Notes under the pieces: generated by a model
What the model was told of the DNA's origin: nothing
The model's input: only the letters and a program-made list of their open reading frames with translations
Database searches by the model: none
Position numbers and translations under genes: made by a program
From: JAPEKQ01 sp964487295
GTDB taxonomy: Bacteria > Joyebacterota > Joyebacteria > Joyebacterales > Joyebacteraceae
DNA: 12,790 bases
Direction of reading: 5' to 3'
Assembly (NCBI GenBank): GCA_964487295.1
Contig: CAZAQL010000075.1
Location: 1 to 12,790 of the forward strand
Shown here: positions 1-8,505 of the stretch, piece after piece
Layout: each line of letters opens with the position of its first letter
How positions within the stretch are numbered: position 1 is the stretch's first letter

Positions 1-12
1 ACAGGTGTTGTA

Positions 13-86
13 CAGGGGGGTCCGCTATGGACCTGGCCTGAAGCGCGCCGCCGGCGGGGACGAGCCATGCCGGCGGCGATGCTTGT
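13..86. repeat. GC-rich hairpin repeat, copy 1
   Basis: Bases 30-86 match 12141-12197 with only three mismatches over 57 bases, and the similarity extends weakly to the left (CAGGGGGGTCC at 13-23 against CAGGGGGTCC at 12125-12134). The core is a perfect 10-bp inverted repeat, CGCCGCCGGC at 46-55 and GCCGGCGGCG at 69-78, around a 13-base loop. Outside it, AAGC (41-44) can pair with GCTT (81-84) across a small bulge. The hairpin could be an intrinsic terminator of a gene to the left of the window, but the following bases (GTTCGTGG) form only a poor T tract. It could equally be a dispersed palindromic repeat. Both copies lie about 160-230 bases upstream of a C25-propeptide gene. Confidence 0.75.
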
Positions 87-135
87 TCGTGGGCGTCATG
101 GCGATGCGCCATTAGAAATCGCGTGATACATGTGC

Positions 136-166
136 TTGACAGGAATGGGGGGGGGTGGCGTATACT
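136..166 (+). promoter_or_regulatory. Sigma70-like promoter with poly-G spacer
   Basis: A perfect -35 box TTGACA (136-141) is followed by a -10 box TATACT (161-166, five of six consensus bases). The spacer is 19 bases, two longer than optimal, and contains nine consecutive G (147-155). Transcription would begin near 172-174, leaving an untranslated leader of about 78 bases before the ATG at 251. Because the G run lies in the spacer, gain or loss of a G would change promoter spacing. The promoter would drive the protease and probably the two genes behind it. It is a sequence call only; the sigma factor preferences of this lineage are unknown. Confidence 0.55.
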
Positions 167-250
167 TGGCATGTGGTCACCATATAGCTGTCCGTGGCCT
201 TCGGTCACGCGGGCAGCCATGAGCACTCCCCGCAGCCCTCGGAGGCGCAC

Positions 251-3200
251 ATGGTCAGCAGACTCCGATCTCTCAAGTCCGCGCTGCCTTTCATCCTCAC
301 TGTCCTCTGCGTGTTGCTCAGCCACCCGGCCGTCGCGTCACCGTATGAGGGGTGGTATCCGCTCGCACCGGGAGCGGACGATCCGGCGCCGCCGACGGTC
401 GTTCTCGTCACCGAGGAGCCCTCGGTCTCGGTCATCATGGTCGATCTTCCGGGGATGGTCCTCGAGACCGTGACCGAGGAGGGTGCGGACTACTCCCGAG
501 TGTCAATACCGGGGTACGGGGAGCTGTCAGACGCCGGGTTCCCGCAGCTTCCCGTCGTGCCGGTCGTCGTGGCCGTACCGGAGAGCGACTCTCTCCAGGT
601 GCGAGTCACGGTGCTCGATTCTGTTGAACTGACGGACATCCTGCCGCTGTCCGCACCCGAGTGGGAGGTTGAGTACTCGCCTGAAGGGCATCCGTACTTG
701 ACTCCGATGTTCGCGCCGGACGAGACCTTCTATGGGCGAACGGAGAGCGGTCCCTTCTACCCTGGCACACCGATATACGGCGCGGGTCGCGGCCATCTTC
801 GCGATCAGGCTTTCAGCCGCGTGGAGCTCCATCCGTTCCAGTACGAGCCCGGAACCGGCGTCCTCAAGATCCTCACGCGCGTTCGCATCAGCATCGACCA
901 TGCGCAGTCGAGGGGAGCACGCACTTGTGACCTCGGTCCGTTCGCTGGGGTGGCTGCATCGGTGCTCCTGGGGTACGATCAGCGCTCGGACGCCGGTGGC
1001 AGTCGCGGCGGGCGAGACGGTCCAGGGACGGTTGAATGGGTGAGCAGCTACGCGGCGTGTCTGGCGGCTGAGCCGGACTATCTCATCATCTATGATGATG
1101 CCGACTCTCTCTGTCCGACGTGGGCGGACACCACGACCCACGAGGGTAAGCGATGGCTGGGACGGCTCGCAACGAAGCGAGCCGAGTACAACGGGTTCAA
1201 TGTGGCGCTGCTTCCGGTGAGCGAGTTGATCGGCATCGGAGGGCGGGACGAGCAGATCCGGGCAACGATCACTGACCTCTATGAGAACGGCACCGCCGGA
1301 CATATGGGTGACGGACATCTTGGATTCGTGCTGCTTGTTGGGGATGCAAAGGCTGGCCAGACGGGCACCGGGATCCCAATGCACGACATCCAGCACTTCT
1401 TTCACCAGGGCTATGATGGTGATCATGTCTCGACGGATCACTGGTACGCATGCGTCGCGGACACAGACTGCGTGGCGGATGTGGCGCTCGGACGACTTGC
1501 TTCTGGGAGCGTGGAGGAACTCGTCACGGACGCAAGCAAGACCATCGCGTATGAGCCCGTGGCAACAGGTGAGTCGTGGCGTGAGAGGATCTACCTGTCG
1601 TCCGGGTACAACGACACGATGACCATTCACACGGACGGCGCAACAACTGAGATAGAGAACATCGAGGACATCCTGAGCAGCGTTTCAGAGTACGGCTTCG
1701 ATGTCTCCGTTCGGTACGCTCACTTGCTGCCGGTCCCGACGGAAGGCCAGGTCGCCGCGATGCGACCGGTCAACGTGGACTCCTTCGACCTTGGACGCTT
1801 CCTGGTCGTGCTGTACGACCACGGCTACGAAGTCGGGAACGCGACGTTCGATTGGATGGACACTAACGACTTGCAGAACAGCGGGATGCCGTCACTGGTG
1901 CTTTCGCACGCCTGCAAGTCCGGTGGCGTGGACAACGTTGAGGTACCCGACGGCGATGACAACTACGACAGCCTCGGTGAGCGGCTCATGCACCTCGACC
2001 TGTCCGGCGAGACGGGGGCGATCGCGTTCCTCGGCGCTACTGAACTCGCGTTCGACAAGGAGATGGGCAGACGTGCTCTGAGCATGATCTTCGACGAGCA
2101 TCAACCTATGCTTGGCTGTGCGGTTGCAGCAGCTAAGGCTTCGGAGTTCGGAGCCGAACCTTGGAACGACTCGGCTTTCGCCTCCCACGAGTTCACGCTT
2201 GTGGGTGACCCCGCCTTGGATGTGCTTCTCGAAGAAGAGGACGGGTATGCCACAGGACCTGACCTGGTCATCCGCAGTGGCGATCTGGACGTGCCACGAG
2301 CGGCGAGCTTCCGCGATGTCATCACGCTGCGCTGCGAGGTCCGGAACGAGAGCGCAGTCGACGTCCCGCCGAGCACGGATGTTGAGGTGGAGTTCCAGCT
2401 CACGGCTGTGAGTGGCCAGCGTGACACACTCTTGCGGGCATCAACGCAAGGACTGGCGGGCTGGGGCGTTTGGACTGCGGAGCTGGATTGGGATACCGAT
2501 CCGGCGTGCCTCGGAGACTACGAGGTCACAGCGTTCGTTGACCCAGACAGCGTCGTGACCGAGTTCCGCGAGGGCAACAACATCTCAGGGGAGTCGTTGC
2601 CGCTTGCCGTGGGGTTCTCAGCCGACGAGTTCCCGAGGCCGATCGAGAACCTGCGCGTGGCAAGTCCTCTGGCGACGGCCGAGCTCGATGGTGTCCCTCC
2701 CAACGAGATCGTCCTCCTGTACAGGCCGACCACAGACGGCGCTGCCGTGCAGGTGGTGGAGGTCCGCGACAGTCAAGGTGGTCTTCTCTGGGATTTCGAG
2801 CATTCGGGGGGAGGTTCTGTTTTCGCCCCAGCCGTCGGCGACATGGACCGAGACGGCCAACTGGAAGTCGTCGCGCCGTTTTCTGATGATGCGGCACAGG
2901 CGGACTCATGCTTCGTTCTCGATGGCCGTGGGGTTCCCGACCCTGGCCGCATTCGTGCCGCGTTCCATGTAGGGAGCTGTCGTGGTGGTCCATTACTTGC
3001 CGACATCAGTCCACTCGATGGTCGCCCTGAGGTCCTCATTGCCGCCGACGCCGGAGCCGGCGAGTTCGTGTCCGCCTGGGACGTGAGTGGAGCACAGCCG
3101 GACACAGCATGGGCGTACTACAGGGGTGACTTCGGGAGCGCAGAGGTGCGACCGCTGACGCTGGTGAACTTCGCTGGCTCGGCGGGAGATGTCGTCACAT

Positions 3201-5308
3201 GGATGCCTGATCAGCCCACGGCGAAGCTCAAGTGTATTGGGAGCGACGGTTCGAGTGAGTGGACGAAGACGATCACTGGGGACCCCGTCGCCATGCCAGG
3301 GTTCGGCTCGGCGGCAGGAGACCTGGACGGGGGCGGTGATCTCGATGTTGCGGTCGCTCTGGGAGCCCTCCCCCAGTTGCTCGTGTACGAAGCAGAGAAC
3401 GGGGACTTGATCGGCGCATCGGCGGCCGGAGCCATCGGTGCGTTTGCCGGCCTTGCCGTGGGCGATGTGGATGGCGACGGGGAGCTTGACGTTGTCGTCG
3501 CCGGGCAGGACCGAGTCGATGTCTTCAACGCGTCAACAGGGCTCTTCTCGACCCCGGAGTGGTCCTGTGCGCTGACAGGCCAGATGCCCGTGGGGTGCGA
3601 GCCACTGATCGGGGATATCGACGGCGGATCGGATTTGGAGATCGTCGTGGCCACGGCGGACAACCGCCTCTGGATACTGAAGCCGTCGGCCACGTCCGAC
3701 ACGCTCGATCCACTGACTCCGCCAATCTGGCTTCCGGGCAAGTACACCACCGGAGCCATCTGTGATCTTGACTCCGACGGCTACACCGACATCGTGTTTA
3801 CGACCGACGATGGTTCACTCCACGACCTCGAGCACTGGGAGCCGAGCACCGGCCGCTTCGACTGGCCCATGTATCGTCACGATGCGCAGCGCACGGGCGT
3901 GCACAGCTGTCCAGTCTCAGGCGTGCTCGAGGGGAGCGCAAGCTGGGTCGGCGACATCAGCATCAGCGGCGACGTGACCGTTCAGAGTGGGGAGGCGCTG
4001 CACCTGCAGCCCGGCACCCACGTCGTCTGTTCGCCTGGCTGCGATGCTGAGTCGGGCGGCGCGGATTCCACCCTCTGCGAGCTCATCGTCGGGGGACGCC
4101 TGGACGCGGTAGGAGGCTGCGGGAGCGCAGCGACAACGATCGCATCCGACGGAGCTCCCGGATCCTGGTACGGGCTTGTCTTCGAGAGCGGGAGCGCGTG
4201 CTCGCTGAGTACCGTGTCGATCCTCGATGCCTACAAGTCGGTGTGGGCGACCGAGACCGATCCCCTCGTGTTGAGGCAGTCGATCCTCGGGAATCACGCC
4301 CTGTTCGGCGTGCAGCTGGCGGGGTGCGACGGTGTTGCCAGGATCGACTCCTGCCGCGTTTCCGACTGTCTGGTCGGCGTGCTCGCGACCGACTCGTCGG
4401 CCGAGGTTGTGAGGAACACGATCGTCGATGCCAGCAACCACGGCATCAAGCTCGTGGACGATCTCGGCTCCGACGTGACCGGCAACGAGATCTGGCTCGA
4501 TGAAGGGGATATCCCCTCGGGGTGGTATGCGGGCATCTACGTCCTCTCACCGGAGAGCCCGGTGGCGACCGAGCTGGCCGCTAACGTCATCCACATCACC
4601 GACCCTGGCAGCATCGGTATATGGACGAACATGGTGCCGGAACCGATGAGCATCACTGGCAACGTGCTCAGCGGTTGGCGGTGCGGCACAGGAGTGAGGT
4701 TGGCGAAGAGCTCCGCAACGCTGCGGGAGAACGAGCTCTCGGGGTTCTCGACCGCATACTACATCACGAAGAAGGGCTTCCACGTGATCGACATGGGAGA
4801 CGACGTCGGGTCGCCGGGGATGAACTGCACCGACGACCTGAGTGCCTTCAACATCGACGCGATCAGCACGACTCCCTCCGTGCCCATCTACGCCCAGAAC
4901 AACTGGTGGGGAACCTCCTCGCCTGACTCAAGTCGATTCCGCGCGAACGGCGTCGCCCTCTACTGGGAACCGTATCTTGAAGTCGATCCGCGAAGTCGAG
5001 GTGGCGGCCCTAACGACACGGAGGAGGATGGTGTCTTCTCTCTTGCCCACGCGTCTCCGAACCCCTTCAACCCGACAACGGCGATCGCCTTCGCGGTCCC
5101 GGAGACCGGAGACGTGAGATTGGCGGTGTACGATGTTGCCGGGAGGTGTGTGCGAGAGCTGCTGGCGTCCCGTCTGGCTGCGGGAGAGCACCGAGTCGTC
5201 TGGGACGGGCGCAACGACGTCGGGCAGCGGCTTGCTTCAGGCGTCTACTTCTGCCGTCTCAAGACCGCGTCGGGAACGAGGGAGTCCAAGATCGTATTGC
5301 TCAAGTAG
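251..5308 (+). CDS. Secreted C25 (gingipain-family) cysteine protease with propeller, beta-helix and FlgD-like sorting tail
   Basis: This is a 1685-residue exported multidomain protease. The start at 251 is preferred over the in-frame 194 because GGAGG (241-245) lies five bases upstream and a signal peptide follows directly (hydrophobic 11-24, likely cleavage after AVA at 27-29). Domains in order: a gingipain-type propeptide (about 31-260); a C25 catalytic domain (about 274-660) starting EPDYLII, with the likely dyad His524 in LYDHG and Cys555 in SHACKSG; a CARDB-like Ig domain (about 670-785, ending FREGNN); an FG-GAP/VCBS propeller (about 800-1215, repeats such as DVDGDGELD, closing with WPMYRHDAQRTG); a right-handed beta-helix (about 1220-1580, ending QNNWWG); and a FlgD-like tail from SPNPFNP (1602-1608) to ASGVYFCRL and the stop. 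In relatives such a tail directs export across the outer membrane by a type IX-like system; that role is inferred here. The His-Cys spacing of 31 residues is close to that in gingipain R. The substrate is unknown. Confidence 0.9.
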   Translation: MVSRLRSLKSALPFILTVLCVLLSHPAVASPYEGWYPLAPGADDPAPPTVVLVTEEPSVSVIMVDLPGMVLETVTEEGADYSRVSIPGYGELSDAGFPQLPVVPVVVAVPESDSLQVRVTVLDSVELTDILPLSAPEWEVEYSPEGHPYLTPMFAPDETFYGRTESGPFYPGTPIYGAGRGHLRDQAFSRVELHPFQYEPGTGVLKILTRVRISIDHAQSRGARTCDLGPFAGVAASVLLGYDQRSDAGGSRGGRDGPGTVEWVSSYAACLAAEPDYLIIYDDADSLCPTWADTTTHEGKRWLGRLATKRAEYNGFNVALLPVSELIGIGGRDEQIRATITDLYENGTAGHMGDGHLGFVLLVGDAKAGQTGTGIPMHDIQHFFHQGYDGDHVSTDHWYACVADTDCVADVALGRLASGSVEELVTDASKTIAYEPVATGESWRERIYLSSGYNDTMTIHTDGATTEIENIEDILSSVSEYGFDVSVRYAHLLPVPTEGQVAAMRPVNVDSFDLGRFLVVLYDHGYEVGNATFDWMDTNDLQNSGMPSLVLSHACKSGGVDNVEVPDGDDNYDSLGERLMHLDLSGETGAIAFLGATELAFDKEMGRRALSMIFDEHQPMLGCAVAAAKASEFGAEPWNDSAFASHEFTLVGDPALDVLLEEEDGYATGPDLVIRSGDLDVPRAASFRDVITLRCEVRNESAVDVPPSTDVEVEFQLTAVSGQRDTLLRASTQGLAGWGVWTAELDWDTDPACLGDYEVTAFVDPDSVVTEFREGNNISGESLPLAVGFSADEFPRPIENLRVASPLATAELDGVPPNEIVLLYRPTTDGAAVQVVEVRDSQGGLLWDFEHSGGGSVFAPAVGDMDRDGQLEVVAPFSDDAAQADSCFVLDGRGVPDPGRIRAAFHVGSCRGGPLLADISPLDGRPEVLIAADAGAGEFVSAWDVSGAQPDTAWAYYRGDFGSAEVRPLTLVNFAGSAGDVVTWMPDQPTAKLKCIGSDGSSEWTKTITGDPVAMPGFGSAAGDLDGGGDLDVAVALGALPQLLVYEAENGDLIGASAAGAIGAFAGLAVGDVDGDGELDVVVAGQDRVDVFNASTGLFSTPEWSCALTGQMPVGCEPLIGDIDGGSDLEIVVATADNRLWILKPSATSDTLDPLTPPIWLPGKYTTGAICDLDSDGYTDIVFTTDDGSLHDLEHWEPSTGRFDWPMYRHDAQRTGVHSCPVSGVLEGSASWVGDISISGDVTVQSGEALHLQPGTHVVCSPGCDAESGGADSTLCELIVGGRLDAVGGCGSAATTIASDGAPGSWYGLVFESGSACSLSTVSILDAYKSVWATETDPLVLRQSILGNHALFGVQLAGCDGVARIDSCRVSDCLVGVLATDSSAEVVRNTIVDASNHGIKLVDDLGSDVTGNEIWLDEGDIPSGWYAGIYVLSPESPVATELAANVIHITDPGSIGIWTNMVPEPMSITGNVLSGWRCGTGVRLAKSSATLRENELSGFSTAYYITKKGFHVIDMGDDVGSPGMNCTDDLSAFNIDAISTTPSVPIYAQNNWWGTSSPDSSRFRANGVALYWEPYLEVDPRSRGGGPNDTEEDGVFSLAHASPNPFNPTTAIAFAVPETGDVRLAVYDVAGRCVRELLASRLAAGEHRVVWDGRNDVGQRLASGVYFCRLKTASGTRESKIVLLK

Positions 5309-5369
5309 CTCGCTTGTGACCGGTTGGAGAGTGTGAAGACTCTTGTTGCTGTCAAGAAGAGGTGCGACA

Positions 5370-5927
5370 ATGATCATGCACAGGCTGAGTCACCACATCA
5401 TCCGGGCTGGAGTTGTTCTTGCATCCCTGGTGGGTCTGGCGGTGGGCGCTTGGGCGATCCCGACTTCCGTTGAGCTGGATGGATACGCAGTCATCAGGGA
5501 TCCGGAGTGTTCCGGGCGGGCGCGGGTTCTGCTCCGCTTCCGCATGCCCGACGAACTTGACCACGGCGTCGTGGACATGGCCATCGCCAGGCTGGAGATC
5601 GTGACACAGCAGCAGGGCGCGTCGTCCGTTCCGGTCGAAGCGCACGTCGTGACGCGAGCGTGGGATCCCGAGTCGGTCACATGGGATGCGGGATGGGCCA
5701 CGGGACAGGGGAGCTGGGACGATACCCGCGTGTGCGGCGGAGTGGTGCGGTTCGGGAGGACACCTGCCCTGGGGTTGGACGTGAGCGAGCTTCTCGGCGC
5801 AAGCGCGCGGTCGCGCGCGACCGACTTCGACATCGTTCTTCTCACAGAGCTGGATGCGTTCTCGTTGCCTGTCGAGTTCTCGATCACGGCCGGTGACATC
5901 TCCCTGGACTACTCGGTTGCTGAGTGA
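5370..5927 (+). CDS. Secreted DNRLRE/CBM96-like protein
   Basis: A 185-residue exported protein. ATG 5370 is chosen because AAGAGG (5357-5362) sits seven bases upstream; an in-frame TTG at 5343 lacks a comparable site. The signal peptide has a hydrophobic stretch at 14-28 and probable cleavage after AWA (27-29). The mature part resembles the DNRLRE beta-sandwich (CBM96-like) found in extracellular proteins: an early YAVIRD segment, LLRFRMP (54-60), a strand with ARLEIVTQ (73-80), then the family's hallmark AWDPESVTWDAG (97-108) followed by TGQGSWDD (111-118), and the LDVSELL strand (136-142). It has no sorting tail of either type seen in its neighbours. It follows the protease by 61 bases and precedes the FG-GAP gene by 30, so co-transcription is likely. 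Carbohydrate binding is known for some family members but is not shown here. Confidence 0.7.
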   Translation: MIMHRLSHHIIRAGVVLASLVGLAVGAWAIPTSVELDGYAVIRDPECSGRARVLLRFRMPDELDHGVVDMAIARLEIVTQQQGASSVPVEAHVVTRAWDPESVTWDAGWATGQGSWDDTRVCGGVVRFGRTPALGLDVSELLGASARSRATDFDIVLLTELDAFSLPVEFSITAGDISLDYSVAE

Positions 5928-5957
5928 CCGTCTTGGAGTACATACGAGGAGGGTGTG

Positions 5958-6899
5958 ATGAAGACCGCGACTGCGATCGTTGCCGTGCTGATCGCCGGGC
6001 TTTTCGGGCTGGTTCCCGACTCGTCGAATGCGGAGACGATCGGCTGGACGCTGATGCCGGAGTGGGCGCCGGGGTGTGATGGCATCTACCCCGGGGCCGC
6101 TGATCTGGACGGGGACGGAGACGTCGACCTGATGTTCGCCTATGACTGTATGCGGAACGACGGCGGGCGTTCCGTCGGGCCGTGGGTTCACAACGGTGCG
6201 TGGTGCGAGGGACTCCCGGATCCCAATGAGTGTGTCTTCGCCAAGTTCGATCTTGCCGATCTTGACGCAGATGGTGACGCGGACCTGCTGGCGGGCTGCT
6301 ACTACGGCGCGATTCTGTTCTACGAGAACACGGGAAGCGCGTTTGAACCTCAGTGGACTCGGAACGATGACTACTTCTTCACGAGTTGGTCGAGTATCCG
6401 TGCGCCAGGAGCGGCAGATCTGGATGGGGATGGAGACATCGATATCGTATCTGGTGCTCCCGGAACCAGTAGCCGTCTCATGGTGCACTGGAATGAAGGA
6501 ACGCCGACGAGTCCGGTCTGGATCGAGGATCGCGAGTTCTTCTCCTCCATCTCGCCACTGGGGATATCTCTTGACCCGAACTTCGCGGATCTGGATCAGG
6601 ACGGCGATCTGGATCTGGTAGCGTTCCCCACCAATTGGGACGACATTCCACCGAATGTGTACGAGAACGTAGGTTCAGCGACGAGTGCGGTCTGGCAGGA
6701 GAACCCCGGACTTCTGACGGGCGTCGCAAGCGAACACATCTACTATGGTGGTGTCCTTGCTGATCTCGACTGTGACGGTCGTCCGGATCTCATTATGAGG
6801 GTTCAGTATCCGGACGGCGTACTCTGCTACCGCAACGACGGCCCGGTCACGCCCGTCGAACAGATGAGCTGGGGACGCGTCAAGGCCCTGTATAGATGA
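5958..6899 (+). CDS. Secreted FG-GAP/VCBS repeat protein with SWG C-terminal tail
   Basis: A 313-residue exported beta-propeller protein. ATG 5958 is preferred over GTG 5955 because GAGGAGGG (5946-5953) is four bases upstream. The signal peptide is MKTATAIVAVLIAGLFGLVP, with probable cleavage after SNA (23-25). Five calcium-binding-type acidic repeats are visible: DLDGDGDVD (49-57), DLDADGDAD (101-109), DLDGDGDID (154-162), DLDQDGDLD (211-219) and DLDCDGRPD (269-277), spaced 52-58 residues as expected for propeller blades. The protein ends in SWGRVKALYR (304-313), a tail that recurs at the end of the paralogue at 9596-10524. It is the last gene of the 251-6899 cluster and faces the aminotransferase gene tail to tail. 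Function is unknown; a surface or secreted structural or binding role is likely. Confidence 0.85.
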   Translation: MKTATAIVAVLIAGLFGLVPDSSNAETIGWTLMPEWAPGCDGIYPGAADLDGDGDVDLMFAYDCMRNDGGRSVGPWVHNGAWCEGLPDPNECVFAKFDLADLDADGDADLLAGCYYGAILFYENTGSAFEPQWTRNDDYFFTSWSSIRAPGAADLDGDGDIDIVSGAPGTSSRLMVHWNEGTPTSPVWIEDREFFSSISPLGISLDPNFADLDQDGDLDLVAFPTNWDDIPPNVYENVGSATSAVWQENPGLLTGVASEHIYYGGVLADLDCDGRPDLIMRVQYPDGVLCYRNDGPVTPVEQMSWGRVKALYR

Positions 6900-7005
6900 T
6901 GCGGAGGGGCTGTCCGGATCGCTTCGGGTGTGCCCTTGGTTTGGAGGACTCCCACTTCGGCGAGTCCAAGTCGTACCATCGCACTAGGACACCACTCGAG
7001 CGCTG

Positions 7006-8505
7006 CTACGTCGAGGCTCCCTTCCGCATCACCTTCAACCCCTCGCTCACCTTCGCAAGGATCAGCTCGATCTCGGCGGACGTGATGCCCAGATGCGGCG
7101 TGAACCTGAGGCCGTTGTGGCCACCGTGGATCATCACGATGCCGTTGGTCCGCAGGAACTCCTCGAAGCCGCCGCTTCCCTCGACCTGGTAGAGCTCGGG
7201 CTCGAGGTCCATGCAGACGATGAGACCAGTACCCCGCACAGCACGCACGGCTCCCTCGTGCTCGCGCGCCAGCGCCTCACATCCCTTCAGGAGTTCCTCG
7301 CCGCTCGCGCGGACGTTCTCGCGAAGCTCGTCGGTCAGGCTGTCGAGCACGGCGCAGCCGACCGCCAGCGCGCGGGCGTTCGTCGTCATCGTGTTGCCGT
7401 AGGTCCCGCGCACGTAGGTCTCCGCGGCCTGTTCGTTGAGCGCGAGGACCGACAGCGGGTACTGCCCGGCGTTGAGCGCCTTCGAGTAGGTCTCCATGTC
7501 GGGCGGGTCGCAGTCCTCGAACCCCGGGTAGTCGATGATGCTTAAGCACCCGTGCGCGCGGAGCGCGGCCTGGATGGAGTCGACGACCATCATGGCGCCG
7601 TGCTCACGGCTGAGCGAGCGCGCCGCGTCGTAGAACTCGCGCGTGAGCGCCAGCCCGGAATCGCCCTCTCCCATCACGGGCTCGATGTAGACCCCTTCGA
7701 AGAACACGCCCTCGCGCTCGGCGGCGCCGAACGCCTTCCTGATGGCGTCGACGTCGTTGGCCGGCACGAACTGGATGTCCTTCCGTCCGCCGCGGAAGCT
7801 GGCGAGCGCCTTGCCGTACGCGGCGCGCGTCGACTCCGAGAACGTCGCGGGACGGTACGTGCGTCCGTGGAACCCCTGCTCAAGAGCGAGCACGCGGACC
7901 TCGCGGCCCTCGGCCGGGCCGTCCGGGTCGGTCATGCGGCGCGCGTGGGTGTCGGTGATGCGCGCGGCGACCGTGACGGACTCGGACCCGCTGTTCATGC
8001 AGATGAACTTCGTGAACGGACATGCCCCGCGCCGGTGTCCGATCTCGCTCCTGAGGCTCCGGGTGAACTGTCGCTGGACGAGCGTGGGCGTCATGACGTT
8101 GGCCATGGGGAACGGCTCCGACATCGCCGCGAGCAACGACTCCGGAGCGTGGCCGAGGCCGAGCATGCCGTAGCCGCCCGAATCGTGAAGGACCGCCCCG
8201 TGCGCCGTGACGATCCACGGACCCGCCGCACCGAGAGGGATGTAGCGGCTGATGCCGCCCGCCGGGTAGAAGTTGAGGATGTCCTGCTGAAGCTCCCGGT
8301 AGAGCTCCTCCTCGGGTCGCGTGAGGAGCTTGCGGTCCTCGTCGCTCAGGACCTCGAAGGCCTCGCCGGCGAGCGTGATGGCGCGGGCGAGTGATGGCGA
8401 GTCGGCGAGGAACCGCTCGATGACGTCGTCGGACAGGCCGGTCGTAACGGCGGGTCCGGAGTGCTTGCGCAGCGTTGAGAGGATGTCCATGAGCCTGCCG
8501 GGCAT
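7006..8505 (-). CDS. Class-III PLP-dependent aminotransferase
   Basis: A 499-residue cytoplasmic enzyme of the class-III (ornithine/4-aminobutyrate/lysine-6) aminotransferase fold, which moves an amino group from a donor, usually an omega-amine, to a keto acid. The start at 8505 is set by AAAGGAG (8511-8517 on the minus strand) five bases upstream; the frame stays open to 8769 but that part reads as non-coding. Visible motifs: NSGSESV (171-177, cofactor phosphate region), GFHGRT (211-216), IEPVMGEGD (274-282), VVDSIQ (307-312, Asp309 facing the pyridine nitrogen), the likely Schiff-base Lys342 in SKALNAGQYPLS, GTYGNT (367-372) and RFTPHLGIT (467-475). About 95 residues precede the first conserved strand, longer than in typical family members. 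The substrate cannot be read from sequence. It is a stand-alone gene whose upstream minus-strand neighbour is the hydrolase at 8827. Confidence 0.88.
   Translation of the reverse strand: MPGRLMDILSTLRKHSGPAVTTGLSDDVIERFLADSPSLARAITLAGEAFEVLSDEDRKLLTRPEEELYRELQQDILNFYPAGGISRYIPLGAAGPWIVTAHGAVLHDSGGYGMLGLGHAPESLLAAMSEPFPMANVMTPTLVQRQFTRSLRSEIGHRRGACPFTKFICMNSGSESVTVAARITDTHARRMTDPDGPAEGREVRVLALEQGFHGRTYRPATFSESTRAAYGKALASFRGGRKDIQFVPANDVDAIRKAFGAAEREGVFFEGVYIEPVMGEGDSGLALTREFYDAARSLSREHGAMMVVDSIQAALRAHGCLSIIDYPGFEDCDPPDMETYSKALNAGQYPLSVLALNEQAAETYVRGTYGNTMTTNARALAVGCAVLDSLTDELRENVRASGEELLKGCEALAREHEGAVRAVRGTGLIVCMDLEPELYQVEGSGGFEEFLRTNGIVMIHGGHNGLRFTPHLGITSAEIELILAKVSEGLKVMRKGAST

Noticed and set aside
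527..1630. Long minus-strand open frame of 367 codons opposite the protease gene
   Set aside because: It is the antisense of a clear C25 protease coding region, has no ribosome-binding site or recognisable motifs, and has a composition typical of GC-rich shadow frames.
5352..6488. Minus-strand open frame of 378 codons across two plus-strand genes
   Set aside because: It spans both the DNRLRE-like and FG-GAP genes, whose plus-strand products have signal peptides and family motifs; the antisense product has none.
6946..6967. Six-bp hairpin (GGACTC/GAGTCC) between convergent genes as a terminator
   Set aside because: The stem is short, the loop is ten bases and no T run follows, so it is not distinguishable from chance.
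7552..8394. Plus-strand open frame of 280 codons inside the aminotransferase
   Set aside because: It is the antisense of conserved PLP-fold motifs and is very Arg/Glu/Val-rich, as expected for a shadow frame.
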